DNA of 64,000 nt from Allacma fusca (lineage: Eukaryota; Arthropoda; Collembola; Symphypleona; Sminthuridae). Below the pieces are notes generated by a model. It saw nothing but the letters and a program-made list of their open reading frames with translations, made no database searches and was not told the origin of the DNA. Each line of letters opens with the position of its first letter. The first letter of the stretch is position 1. The stretch lies in the NCBI GenBank assembly GCA_947179485.1, contig OX359246.1, positions 43,999,632-44,063,631 on the forward strand. The letters are read 5' to 3'. Below are positions 1-13,893 of the stretch, one piece after another. Position numbers and translations under genes: made by a program.

Positions 1-91
1 TTGTTGGAATGGATTTCCGTGGATGTTTGATTGCCTTTCATTTTTGTATTACTGTATGCTTACAAATTTTTTGCTCTTTGTCTTCCAATAG

Positions 92-3000
92 CACTCATGT
101 ATGCTAGTATCTTTGGAAACGTTTCGGCCATTATTCAACGTTTATACTCCGGTACTGCTCGCTACCATACCCAGATGCTTCGCGTCCGTGAATTCATCCG
201 ATTTCATCAGATTCCCAATCCATTAAGACAAAGGCTCGAAGAGTACTTTCAGGTATTACTTTCTATAATTGATAATGAAAGATTCTAATTATTTTTGTTA
301 TTGGACTTGCTTAAATTTAGAGTAGAAATTTAACACTTGTTACTACTATTGTTATGGCGTGTGGAGATCACACGAAGGGAACACACACACATGATAGGAA
401 TAATTTTATCGGCTAACATAAAAAGTTTAATAGTATGTGTAATAATTAATACATGCAAGGAGCTAAAAGCGATTGCTATGAATCAATCTAAGTCTATATC
501 TACAGTCTATAATTTTGTCATTTAATGAAATACATTTCTAATACTTTAAGTAATTATATTTAGTCAGTTATGCTCCTAACAATGATTGCAGGTAATCACC
601 GTTGGATCGTATTGTTGGTAAAATATATTATGAGTACGGATGGGCAGTTTTGTAAACACTAGTGAGACACAAATTTTAGATGGGCATTAGCATGGAATGT
701 AAGTAAGTGGACATTACAGTTGTAAACAATAAATACATATGTAAACATAGTGTACAATTGCAAACACTTGGACGGACTTTGTTAGGAGTCCTAACTTAGG
801 AATATGACTAAATGCATAATAGCAGATGATTGCAATTTGTAATTGATCAAGTGTGAAGTTACATATTTAAATGAAAATACAGGATACAGTTAATTACATC
901 AATAAGTTTTTATTAGGCTTTAAGTTCGTTAACGAGAGAAGATGAGTTTAAATGACTGGTCAACTAGGAATAACTTTCTCCAAACTATCATAGATTTCTA
1001 GAATAGGGAGGATTATTTCCAGGATTAACCAAGCTACTCATTATTTAAGTGTATACATTAAAACACAAATTTTAATATTCTTTTTTTAATTATTTTATCA
1101 TTTTGTCATTATTACGTAAAAGCATGTAACTGCGATTGATGATATGGGTGCCACCCGAAAAGAATCCTAAATAAATTAAATTAAATTGACTGGTATTGAA
1201 TTTTGATACAGCACGCTTGGACCTACACTAATGGCATTGACATGAACAGCGTACTCAAAGGGTTCCCTGAATGCCTACAAGCTGATATTTGCCTTCATCT
1301 AAATCGAAATTTGCTCAACAATTGCCCTGCTTTTGCCGGTGCTTCACAAGGATGTCTGCGGTAATTCTTTGAATTTTTATTTAGTTAATTACTTAAACTG
1401 GTTGTAATCTTGACCCATCTTTACCACCTAACTTGGTTGTACATTGCGGAGCGCTACGAGGGTGTTTGAACGTATGTATGTAGATGTGTACATAGATTGC
1501 CATTGAATAAGTACCGCATTTGTTTCTATTGAATGGGAAATACTATGGGGTTGGTGTTGGTTTCATTGTTTCATTTTATGCTTACGCGTCCATAAGCGTG
1601 TGTACATACGAGCTCAAATCTATTTCTATCATAAGTATATCCCGTCAGTTTATGGTTGTTTATTTTGTGTCTTACAATGCATTACTATGAGTATACTTGT
1701 TTATTCGCAGAGCTTTGTCGATGAAATTCAAAACAACTCATTCACCCCCTGGGGATACTCTTGTCCATAGAGGAGATGTTCTTACAGCACTGTATTTCAT
1801 TTCCAGAGGGTCCATTGAAATTCTGAAAGACGACATTGTCATGGCAATACTTAGTAAGTTTTGTTGGCTTTCCTGTGACATGTTAATGACAAAAGAAATG
1901 ATTTAAGTACATATTTAGGGTACAATATGTCTTCCTTTGTTTAGCAGGGACATGTATTTAAGTGTAATTATATGCAATGATAGCTTTCGGAGCCAAAAAG
2001 CACTTTCTGATTCATCGGTCGTAATGGAAGAATAAAATATTAAATAGTATTTACAGGCACATTTTAATGTCTGCGACATTTTTAGACAGTAAAGGAGAAT
2101 GGTTTTATTGATGATCGCCTTCACATAAAGATGCTGCTTTGAATTTTTGTGTATCTTATTCTGAACAAGTGCGACCATTTCAACGTTTGTAAGCGTCAGT
2201 TTGTAATACCGGAAATGTTTTATCAGTTCTGGAAGATGCTAACATATTTGCTTGGGTTTATGGCCATAGTCTTTACGCTTGTGGTCATTAGTTTATGGAT
2301 GTAATTATGTATTAACTTCCATTGTAGACTGAATATGCCACTGGATGTGCCTTTCCCTTATTAAAACTTAAGTTCTAGCACTCAGCAATTTTTTTTGTAG
2401 ATAACATTCCCTTTGAATTGTGTTGCAGGCAAGGACGATATCTTTGGGGAGAACCCATGCACTCACCCCACAATTGGCAAGTCTTCGTGCAACGTTCGTG
2501 CCTTAACTTACTGTGATCTGCATAGAATTCTTCGGGATGATCTCCTGGATGTACTTGACATGTACCCAGAATTTGCTGATTCCTTTCAAACAAATTTAGA
2601 AATCACGTTCAATCTTCGTGATGTAAGTATAAATTTGATTACTAATATATACATATATACTCCAGTTTGTGGCGGTGAAAGTTCAGTCAAAAACGTTGGA
2701 TTTAAAGAATATCTGTAGTTCCGCGAATAAAACCGACAGACTTGCAGAAGTGGAAGGGAAAGCTGATTGAATATTTATGGATATTTTAGGATGAACTTTC
2801 TGGAGTCGATCCAAGAGTAGCTCGTCATAGGTCCACGTATGGAGGGGTTTCGCGGTCTAGTTCCGTGGATAGGGAATCAGATTTCCGGGAAAAGGCTTAC
2901 AGACCACCTCGTTTGCGTGTGAGACAACCCAACAAGCAAGAATCAACGGAAGAAAGGTAGAATTAATGTTGTGTCCTGTTTTTTCTTCCCGTTGTCTAGT

Positions 3001-4840
3001 GAAAGGAGAGAAAAGTCATAATAGTACTCTAGTTGTGCACGAGATTAAGATCGTAAGAGTGTTTTTTGTGTTTGATGAGGAGATAACGCGGAAATAAATG
3101 GGATGTTTTTCTTACAGCAGTACGGAGGATGAGGGTGGAGATGGAACCAGACGTGCAAGTTTAAGCTCCGCGACAAATCACATAAGTGAAGCAGTTGAAC
3201 TGGCTCCAACCATGTCGGGGATGGATGTAGGAGCTGTGGAATTAGAAGTTGCGTCACGTCCGGACAAATATGATCGTCGAAGTGTAGTCCAAGGTAGAGA
3301 AGAACGACGGTCAGCAAGAATTGCTGCTCGGCAGCACTTACAACATTCCTCACATTGGAGCCCTGGAGGCTCTGATGGTAGTCCAAAGAAAAGTATCCAC
3401 CTGAGTAAACGTATGGATGATCTCAGTAGGTAAGGACGAACTCCTAGTTGCTTTCGTTTTTCAGTAGTTGTAATGCAAGATGTTTGCTGTTCCCCTCTCA
3501 TACATACATACTCATACTGCCGGTGCGGTGTTAGGAAGGCCTTACATCAGCATTAATATCAAACAGATATGGGAACACCTTTTAAATATAATATTAAAAC
3601 ATTTTAGAATTTTTAACAGTACATTTAGAGACATAGGTTGAACTTTTATATTCGATTTCTACGTCTACAGGCAAATGGTAACATTAGAGAAAAAGGTAGC
3701 CACAGACGTCCAGTCCATACTTACAATCCTCCAGCAGATGCAGGCATCCTGTTCCCCACCGGCAGCGATTAGACGAGACCCGTCATCAGCAGTCCCGTCA
3801 TCCTCTCAACCTGGAACAAGTTCCTTTGGCATTGGAGGAGTATTGATGGAGCCTGAGCAGCAAACAACTGGCACATTCAGTAGATCATTCATGCCACGGA
3901 CTCATGGTGTTCACCCGGATGAAGACTCTCATGCCATTACCACGGGTAGCGGATACGTTACCTCGGCCTCAACCGGATCCGCATTTCCTCCACCGAACCT
4001 AATCACGGCCACTCCGGTAAAAACTGGTGCTGATCCCGAGACTGAGCATCCTCCTTTTGACGGGCTGAATCTTCCTGTTCGGTCCGCCTCTCAGCCCACA
4101 GACCTCAATCGAGTAAGGGTCGAAATTAGTATACTATTGTTGTAATGCAACAATATAGCAAAATATTAGCATTTGATTACTATAGTCTGTTTTGAATGTT
4201 ATTAATGTCTTATTTTGCTGATGATTCTTATTGAATACTTTGGTTGTGAAGATAAAACGAGCTGCGTCCTATCCAATTAACACACAAATGTAAAAATTGA
4301 ATGTAGAATGTTATATTCAGTGTACTGAAAGACAATAAAGTTATTATATTATCAGGTGTCGGAATACTTTGGTTTTGTCGAATTTCCAAAATTAAGATTA
4401 TGTCTTCATTTTTGTTAAATTTCAGCAACCTGGTTGGGCTGACACGAGTCGGGAGGATTCCAAAGGAAGCGAGCCGGACTCGTGGGATATCCCTGCTCAA
4501 GCACCTATCGCCCGTCTAGAAAGTCTCGACGAGTTGTACCAAGCTCAGGTAAAAGTTGAATAACTGTAATAATAGTTTTTAATTCATCCAGGCAGGGCTA
4601 ATCTCCGGCTAATGAAAATTCGAATTACAAATAAAAGCATAATCTAGTGGTTTTGTATTGTAATAATAGTGCATATTCCCTTTTGTATCCTCTTAAATCG
4701 ATAGTTAATTTATGTTTACTTTTTTACATTTCTGATGCCAAATTTTGGTTGCTCAATTTCAGGATGACTACCAGTTTCAAGTAGATGACAGTGACAAGAA
4801 GCGGCTGTCCAAGAGTAATTCCAAATCCTCCGATGTTTAG
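92..4840 (+). CDS. sei: ERG-type (KCNH2/6/7, Seizure) voltage-gated potassium channel, 3' part
   Basis: Nine exons at 92-252, 1212-1360, 1711-1853, 2429-2622, 2790-2956, 3118-3429, 3671-4112, 4426-4548 and 4763-4840 join in phase with GT-AG junctions to give the last 588 residues of an ERG potassium channel; the N-terminal PAS region and most of the membrane domain lie before the window. The visible part begins at the end of S6 ([13 protein letters not shown]), then has the C-linker ([20 protein letters not shown]) and the cyclic-nucleotide-binding homology domain ([18 protein letters not shown], then DDIFGENPC and [12 protein letters not shown]). After a low-complexity Ser/Arg region comes a short coiled coil ([19 protein letters not shown]), the usual ERG tetramerisation helix. 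The protein ends in SSDV, a class I PDZ-ligand pattern. ERG channels carry rapid delayed-rectifier K+ current at the plasma membrane. Exon 6 has a tandem CAGCAG acceptor. The family is certain; the tail exons rest on phase agreement and the coiled coil. Confidence 0.95.
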
Positions 4841-7800
4841 CATCAGGATCAGCCCATTTTAAAATGGGAGATTACTGTGCAAACAATAACATTCGTGAAA
4901 ATTTCGTTTTTTATATTCGACTAATACCAAATGGAAAAAAATACTATACTGCATTCTATACTTACCAGCATTATTTATAATTAGATACACATATAGTTAT
5001 AGAATAATTTATTATTATAATTCGGTAATCACGCAGCTAAATGTATGTCATTTTCTACACACTTGGTTTCCATATATAAGCATGGTTATTTGAATTAATT
5101 AAGAATAATGTTATTAATACAACAATATATTACATTTTAAAAATAATACTAAGTGTCATTCAACATAAGTACAAGTTTATTTTCAAATGATGAAGAAAAA
5201 GAAGAAAAACATTTAGTTAAATGAAGATACTTGTGAATACAATTGAATTAAAATTTAATATCTACGATAGAATTGAAAAAAGATAGCTTTTTGGTGGATC
5301 TCGGAAATTCCTTTGAGAGTAAGTTCTTCGTGGCGTATTATACATAGAAAAGATACTTCCTAGGAAGTGTACTAACAGGATATATGTAGTAATAATAGAA
5401 TTTTAACCTTTACACATGTACGCAAAGACAGCTCAAAAAAATTAAGGAATGTACTTAAAAAGCCAGCGTGGGTATAATAATAATACTAATAATACATACA
5501 AATAGCTTCACTTCAGCCTTTAAAATTACGAATTTGCATATGCGCTCATAGTTATACGTTATTCGCAGGTTTTTTTAACAGAAAATTTAATGAAATATAT
5601 ATAATCTTGAAATGCATCTATAAATAGTACGTGCTCTGGAAGTGGTTATGTTAAGCTCGCCCTAATTTTGGTCATGATCTCTCGAGTTGATTTACCCGTT
5701 TAGTTTAGTATTAGTTATTTAGTAATAACCTGTAGATATGTATGTCTAAGGAATTCAAAAGTAACCAGTAGGTCATTGCATACTGATTGCGTATGAGGGT
5801 TTTTGTATGTTATAGTTATTAGTTAGTTTTTGTAGTAATTAACTAAGGATTTCATTTATAATTTGTTTTGGTTTGGAGAAATTTCATGTCAAAGTTCAAG
5901 TGCGTTGAGGTCAACCCCATATATACGATTAATACCTTATATATACTTATACGCAAGTTTGTGGATCAATTTGTCAGAGACCAATCCCTAAGTGTTAACA
6001 TGCTAATTTCACAATACACAGAAAGTTATGAGAAGCACAAGACTTGGCTGTTTTAATTTCATATGCATTTACTTTGTGTGTATTTATATAAAATTATGTA
6101 TTTTTAAATTTGGCACCCCTCCTTGTTCGAAAACATAAATTATACATGCGACTTCTAAGAAATTATGTAATATCGGTTTCCACATTTTACACTCTCATAG
6201 AACAGACAGACACAAACACAAATGCCTTAGAAAAAATAATTGTTACTCGCTTTGTAAAGTTGCGCGTGTAACTAACCTTAATTAATACAATATTGCTACC
6301 AAATTGGTACTAGGGACTGGAGAGTTACGATCCAAAAACTATTTAAGGAATTGGAATTCTTAGCCTTATAAAATAAACGATTTGTTTTAAATTTTAATTA
6401 ATAAAATAAATGTTGAGGGAATATTTGTGAGAGATATCTTTCGCACAAGAAGAAATTAAGAAATTAATTAGTGTTTTATAATACTACAATCTATAAAACC
6501 TATAATTTTCCACTGGAATGAGCCCGTATGTTTTCTGACATTGAACAATTTTGTGATGTTGACTCTTAGGTATATACTTCTAGATTTCAAACTCTAATCT
6601 CAGGTCTTTTCCCCAATGTCGTAATAATTTCCGATGAATTAATTACTATTTAAGTCCACCAATTTGTGCAGTCACGAGCTCCTTTATGACACTTCCTAAG
6701 ATAAGAAATCTAAATTCTAAGTAGTAAATAAACCTACCACAGCAGCAAGTTATGAATTTGTCATATACACGTAAAAAACTATAAAGTTTAAAAAAGCACA
6801 GTTTATTTAATGGAAGGTCCTGTACAAATGGAAGAGCAATAAAGCATATAACAAAAAGTCAAGAATTCATTTTCAATTTAAAATCGCTAAAAGTCTTCAT
6901 TGCAATTCCCCCCAGAAATACTATCTGGTTTTTGTATGAGGAGAGCAAAGCACACAAAAAATATATGCTGTCTGTGATGTTTCCCATTCTGGAAATGAAT
7001 TATTCCATTGTTTCCTTCCGGGTGTTCCAAATATTCAGTGTCGAAAAAATCATTAGTGTCCTTTCCGAGTGCGAAATGCGAAAGTTTAACATAAAATGTG
7101 ACACTCTTAATTTAAAATGGGGTATTCATATCCAGTGTCTCTAACCAATATCACTCAAGGTTTTTGCATCTACCAACAAAAATTAAGAAGTTCGTGTTGG
7201 GAAACTAGATTTGGAATTTTGTAAAACTTATTTCCGTAAGGTACTACAAATCCTATTAACAGCTGAATTGTCGAGTGCTTTGTATTGAAACAAGGTGTAC
7301 GCACTACTTTATCTATATAATTATTATATGTAATAACAGGATGGGTGTAAGAATGCAATGCAATGGCTGCCTTGGTTCGTGTAAGTACTTACGCAATTTT
7401 AACATACAAAAACCGTTCCACTTTAAATTGTAACTATTAGGATTTCAAGAAAATTGTCAAATGCATAAGCAAGCTCTGTATACTTATAAATAAATACGCT
7501 GATTTAAATTATTTTAAAAGCTTTGTAAATCAATACTATGCCACGATGATACAATGCAAGACAAAATTATGTTATTTAGTTCATGGAGTATCTACGGGGA
7601 ATGAATTCAGGGGACCATCAAATCAACATCACAATTGAAAATACTATCCATTTGTAATGATCTGCGTAGAAAATAATTATGTATCACATTTAAGGGTAAG
7701 AAACGTTGTTATTTATTGCTGTTATGTAAAAATTCCTCACGGAATTACACTGGTTATGAAGCTCTATGGGCGATATTTTATTTCACACATGTAACAATAG

Positions 7801-10800
7801 AAGTATTTGAACTGGTATAATTAAATCATTGTCATTTCCTATACTGTAATAACAGTAAGTATTTGAAACACATTAATTATCACATTTTGAGAATGAATGG
7901 TCTCACAGTGTTCCAATGCGCCATTGGTTAACGCTATATTCTACATTTTAATGTAAGTCCGCGGCATTCATTCTGAAATAGTTCCCGTCTATTTGTGATA
8001 AGAGTCACATTTTACATTTTTCATGTAACTTCAGTGGCCTTAGGGATTCACTTCTAATATCATTATTTTGGGTGCTACTATATTTAACGCTATAAACTAC
8101 AATAAAATAACTCCGTTTACATTTTGGCTATATGGATGTTCAATGTCTTGAAAGTGAGACTTTCTGCGAGGTAACTAAGCTGATGTGATGATGTGTACTA
8201 CGGGAAGGCGCTAGCTTTTCTCCCACATTTGGGGACATAGCATGTTTTATAATCTCACAGGTTTTTGGTATCCACAAAAATAACACATGTGAAATCGTTA
8301 GATTTAAATTGGCAATTTTCGAAGATTTTTATTCGGTGTACTAGTAAACAAATTGTACGGTTCACTTTCAGATACACGCTATAATAGCTCATTTGTCTTT
8401 CTTAATTCTTTCATTCATTTTTAAATGTCTTAATTTCTGTCTTTAAATCTTAGAATAGAGACGCTGTAAGTAATTTCGCAAGTTAACACACTTATATGTA
8501 CCCAGTCACAAATAAGACACAATATTCTACCCTTTCTGTAATGTTACAGTAGGCGTTATAAAAATATGAGTAAAATTAAACTCCATAAAATTATTATAAA
8601 TTATTATTTAATTAACAGTTTTGGGGGAGGTTGTTGTTGGAACCGTAGTAGTATTTTGTAATAGTCTAGAATTCTAACCCTACAATTATTATATGTTGCA
8701 TGATTTATTTTTTACTTATTTTTCCTACAAAATCCAAGTCCCGTATTTGTACCATTAATACTTTTACTTAATATTGGGGAAAATGAAAAGTCTGAGTCTG
8801 AAAACATTTTTTAATACTTGTATTATATGTACTTTGACAATTTGTTTGAGTTAAGTCATACCATTCATTCATACGTTCCTGCGGAAGATAAGTGTTGAAT
8901 GAATAATTTATTATTGTGATGAAAAACATGCATATACGTAATTTCTGATACTTAATTATTATTATTGTGAAAAACATCACATGCTGATTACTTTACGTAT
9001 GTGTTATCAATTATTACTATTTTTTGACACAATTCATTGCAAGATTTCTGAATACATGTATGTAAGTGTATACAACAACCTGAAAATATCTGAAAAGTTG
9101 GACAAGGCATTTGTATAGCATGGATGTATGTAAATTATATTTAAGTGCTATATAGCATATTACAACAATAATGATTTTAGGGAGTAAGTACATAATTACA
9201 TGGCTATAACAATAAGAGACAATGTTGTAAGAAAGCATGGAACACACCAGAGGCTTTTAGCACATACCTTATATACTTATATAGAAAAAAAATAAGCAGA
9301 CGACTTTTAGTGATATCTTGATTAAATACCTTTAAAAATGTTACTGAATGAAAAATATCCTCATGTTGTACTACATTGTAAATGTGCAGTGATATAGTAA
9401 AAAAAATAAAATTGTTTTCAAAATATTTATAAATAATGTTAGTGCGGATGTATGTAAATACACATGCGGCAGATTGCAGGTTTTGACAGTCTAATGAATA
9501 TCTTTTTGATTTAAGAGATCCTCTGAAATTTATGTACTGGTTTTTTGGACTGTTCAGTCTGCCTGGGTTTCAAATAGTTTCATGCAATATCTATATAAAG
9601 GAAAAATATGAAAACGTATCATTGCAGTTTAAAAAAAAACAAAAATAAAAGTTACATCTGTCGAGAATTTGCCACTGTAAGATAATGACGAACGCTATAA
9701 TTTATTTTTTACTGATTGGTTATGGGCTCTCATTTGTAACATACATTCATACATACACCAAATAGTTACATACGACTTTATATACATAAATGCAATGCAG
9801 TGCGCTCTAACTATAGCATCGCTCCTAAATGCTCATTTGAAACTTAACATGAAAGGATAAAAAGCACAGCCTTTAAATACCACCATTAATCCCAAATGCT
9901 ACTATTTGGAAAAAAGTAGCACAGTACCTATAGAGAGTCCACTGTATTTCAAAGCACCCAAACATATTTATTTTTTAGACAGGAGCTACGAAAACCCTCG
10001 TATTTGGAGGATACCATGCAATTTTGTCAAGTGTCCCATAATTTCATCTCGCACGAAATTTGCATTACCATTTCTCATCTTTAAACCATGTCACTTGAAT
10101 GCTAAACTCAATTTGCATTGCTCCGAAAATACCAGAAAATTCTTGGGTACAAAGTACTAACTTCTCCTTACCCTATTCGTCTAATTATTATAGTTTGTAA
10201 CACAGAAGGGCAGGCGTAGATTTTTTAAACAAAATTAATTTGAAAGACAAATAATCCATATTTCTCTATTAAAATGAGCCAAAATATGGCTCAAATTCTA
10301 TAATTGGATTGAAATTTTTCGAATTTCATGTCGGAATTGAAAAACCGTCTGTAGAAAGGTGCTGTTGGGGAAGGGGAAAATACTATATAAATACTTAAGT
10401 ACTTATAAGTATTATATAACTGTTTCATTCATACAATCCGAAAAATAGAAGTCCCAAGTTGCCCCTATGCTGTCAAGCATCGTCATACAGTAGTCGACTG
10501 TCGACTCTATTAACGCATAAAGGTTGTTATGCAAACCAAGTCAGAAAATACATACATAGAGTACGATACTACAGATTCGCAAAATGCATTAGAGTACCTG
10601 GTACTGACAATTAAAATTGATCTATTATGTAAGACCACAGAACTACAATAGTTTATTTATGAGAAGTTGGGGCTCCGTAAGAGAAATAAATTCTACTCAA
10701 ATTAGGTACTTCTTACTACAGAAATAGTTTCAAGGCAATACAAGTTCAAGGTGAAATGCATTTTTTATGGAAAAAGAAACAATTAAGTGTTTTCTAAATG

Positions 10801-12437
10801 CATTACTGTTTGTTTGTTTCATTGCATGGCGATTGATCTCTGGAAGACATGACAGGTCGTTTTTATCTAACCTCTGAATGGAACGCAATTCTTATTCTTG
10901 CATTTTTATGGTTCGAATGTCATGATGATGCCGAATCAATTCAGAGAAAGTATCACTTGATGCCCGCCCCAATGAGTCCTTGTAAATACGTAATTATCTC
11001 GCTGACTCTGTTGCAATAAAGTACTCCTGTTTGCAACAACCCCGGTTGGGAACCTTCCAAAAATGAGTAGTAGGGCGACGTTTCTGCCATTTATTTTGGT
11101 TAAAAATATATAATAATTTATTAATTGCACACTTTTATGCTGGGACCTGACACCAGTGATGGAATATGATAAAGCACTAAATATACCCCAGTGGTGACCC
11201 ATGCCCGCTCCAATGACCTTAGACCTCCTGAAATGATTCCATCACCCTGCTGCCTCCCTGAGAAATGGAAGAAATGAACAAAAAAGCGTGGAATCCCTTT
11301 TGGTGTATGACGGTGAGAGAGTTCTTACCTAATAAATAATTATTCATCTGTTGGCTGTTTATTAGAAAATGCAATGACTATATAAGGGCTGGGCTATAAG
11401 ATAAAACTTGATACATTATCAACTGGTTATCTAAAGGCATGTATTATCTTGATTAACCTTCGTTCGTCTTCTGGATACTTTAAACATCCGCAGCCTCTGT
11501 ATACCCTGAAGGGCTTGACCTAACCCGCAGTCTTCCTTTTACAAAGGGTCGTCATACACTGTCCCGTGATAAATGTGAGGGGTTGGACTGACTATATACG
11601 TGCTAAAAACTGCATGTTGAAGACAGAGACTTGATCATATTGCTCCACAGCAGGATCATCAAAACAAACCCAAAGGTCAGGGGTTGGTGGAAACGGGTGC
11701 AATAATTAAACCAGAATGGAATATCTGCCAATTACTGCATATGGTGCAGGATGGACAGCACGCAGGTTGCTAAAGTATTAAATGCACAATTATTCTATGC
11801 AAGTTTGTATTTTGTGCTCCCTAGATTTACACTCTGTAATATGTCCTGTTGATTTTTTAACGTGAATCCGAATCCAGGACAGATGTTGTTTGCTGTTAGG
11901 AAGGACAAATAACGAATCAAAAATTATGTTGAAGGATAACTGTCAAAATTGACAATGCAACCTGTGAAAACAGGATTAATGGAATAATAGTCCATGATTG
12001 CAGCAGTGCTGGCTAAAAAATACAACAGCACCAGTTTTATTTCTCTAGTCCATAACTTTTCTCAAAAATACTTCACCCAACCAATCCTAAGAAATGTTAC
12101 CACTAATTAGCGACACTCACAATCAGAAACAAGTATCAAGTTTTAACAGCGGTGTGACTGTGATGGTAACTAACATGTATAGCAGTATTTAATCATTAGA
12201 TCCAGAACAATTATTCCTGAGATTTGGCAAATGGGTCAGCAGGAGCAACAAATATACCCAAAATATAGTCACAATTGCTATCTCTGAACACAATGTAGGG
12301 TATGTCCAATATTTACTCCATTATATCCACAGACTGAGTATTATTGGTGATGTGCTTATAGTGTGATGCTCTCTTCATAAAAAAATTTCAGTCTTGTTTG
12401 CTCATTGCTGATCCGGAATTATCAGAATTTATACGAA
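4841..12437. other. AT-rich non-coding stretch; probable channel 3' UTR then intergenic DNA
   Basis: No open frame here has coding character; those present are short and AT-driven. Several AATAAA hexamers occur on the plus strand (for example near 6370 and 9400) and could end the ERG transcript, but I cannot choose between them. Two similar short segments near 10960 and 11200 (both with GCCCG, C or T, CCCAATGA-like cores) may be old repeat fragments. No tRNA or rRNA was recognised. Confidence 0.5.
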
Positions 12438-12791
12438 TCAGCATTGGGACAATTGGTTGTCCCTCTCCTCAAGCTGACACAAGCTTTGTGATCGCCTTGC
12501 TGACGTCGACGACTTGTTATTTCCACAACGACAACAACAGTAAAACAGAATAGCTGAGATCAGGCAAACGAGAATAATGGAGATGTAGCCGTACGTAGCA
12601 AACGTGTTATTGCTGGTTCCTTCCCGGCCAGTTGCAGTTCCAGGTTTTGGTGTATTAATTGCTCTAGCAATTGTAATAGAATTCTTGGCCCCTTCACTGC
12701 TTTTCCAAGACTTGAATTCACCTTCGACCTTACTCAACAGGCAAAGGCAGAGCAATACGAGCGTTGTGATTCGAATCTGGACGGATGACAT
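12438..12791 (-). CDS. Small single-pass membrane protein, unknown family (117 aa)
   Basis: The frame reads from the ATG at 12791 (MSSVQIRITTLVLLCLCLL) to a TGA at 12438. Residues about 7-24 look like a cleavable signal peptide (hydrophobic core, then SKVEGEF). A short extracellular part follows with one N-glycosylation site (NNTF). A transmembrane helix (about residues 68-88, YISIILVCLISAILFYCCC) ends in a Cys cluster, a possible palmitoylation site, followed by a short basic, Ser-rich tail (CGNNKSSTSARRSQS). A plausible splice acceptor (TCCTACAG) sits 15 bases before the ATG, so the start probably follows a 5' UTR intron. The gene lies downstream of SF3B4 on the same strand but beyond that gene's poly(A) signal. 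I do not recognise the family. Signal-plus-TM architecture in one uninterrupted frame supports a real gene. Confidence 0.6.
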   Translation of the reverse strand: MSSVQIRITTLVLLCLCLLSKVEGEFKSWKSSEGAKNSITIARAINTPKPGTATGREGTSNNTFATYGYISIILVCLISAILFYCCCRCGNNKSSTSARRSQSLCQLEERDNQLSQC

Positions 12792-12806
12792 TTTTAAAAC
12801 CAAAAC

Positions 12807-13728
12807 CTGTAGGATATAGATACTTGAAGTAAAAATGTGAATCTATCTATATAATACTAGAATAAATACAGAGTAGCAAGATTTTTAAGCTTACCAAAAA
12901 TAACAGCTCAGTTGTTCAGTACTACAAGGTCCGCGTACAGGGCCGGATATTACCTCAGACAGGCGTGCATAAACAAAACTATTTCAGCTAACCTAATAAG
13001 TATCATAAAATTTGTGGTACAAATCATTTACAGTTAACAGTTGAAATGCCTGTTGGAACATCAATCAAAACCAATCAAAAATCAAGTGTTTGTAATCATT
13101 AATGAATAATTTATCATGAGAATAACAGTACCTTCTGCATGCTTGTCTATTATAAGTTCTAAGTTCTCATATATTAATAATTCTAAGTATGTCATTATTT
13201 CTAGAGCTATTTTTTAAAGTACCAAAAATTAATCGCTTTACAAAAAGTTAAAGTGTATCTTAATATTAATACATACTTACTGTTTGTATATATTGCCAGT
13301 GAAGCTTCGTAGTTTTTGTGTAAGCAATGACTGAAAAACTCAAAAGCGGCAGTAACAATAACAACAACAAGGATAGCTCACACTTGCAAGAAAATTCCTG
13401 GTTGTTGGTTTGACTGCTGAGGGAGAATGGTACTCAGCAGTGAAAGTATAGTCATATAGCATCCGAGCGCTGTCCTTTTCATTACCTCAATGCCCTTGAA
13501 CCTCTTTGCTTTACTTATATACAGGCACGAAATGGAAATTGTATGGCAGAAATATGAAACCATGAGCTTAAAATTGTACTACCGTTCAGATATAGAAGTA
13601 TTAAAATGGACTGTAAAAGGTATAAGGCACACGTGCTAAAGGAAATCGCTGCAGGCACTACAGGGACAAATTAATCTGTACGTTTTCTTGAATGCTATTC
13701 AAATTGAGAAACAAACATTACAGTTTCA
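12807..13728. other. Spacer between SF3B4 and the small membrane protein gene
   Basis: It should hold the promoter and first non-coding exon of the small membrane protein gene. On the minus strand an ATG at 13482 opens a short frame with a hydrophobic, signal-like start (MKRTALGCYMTILSLLS) that reaches a possible donor near 13380. It could be an alternative first exon, but joining it would put two signal-like segments in tandem, so I do not call it. Confidence 0.3.
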
Positions 13729-13734
13729 TTTATT
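13729..13734 (-). terminator. Poly(A) signal of SF3B4
   Basis: AATAAA on the minus strand, about 160 bases beyond the SF3B4 stop codon. This spacing is normal for a metazoan 3' UTR. Confidence 0.55.
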
Positions 13735-13893
13735 CAGCAACAGATAAGAAAATGTGAATCATTAATTTGTCAAACGTTTCTTAAACAAAATTCTTAGCAT
13801 ACTTGAGTCACTCCTGTAATGGTAAGGAAGCAGGGCAGATTAAAAATTTGAAAAAAACTTAAATAACTTGAAAAATTTGAAGAAATTGCAGAA

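Noticed and set aside
10936-11202. Minus-strand 88-codon frame that looked transposon-like
   Set aside because: No reverse transcriptase, integrase or transposase motif; no terminal repeats around it.
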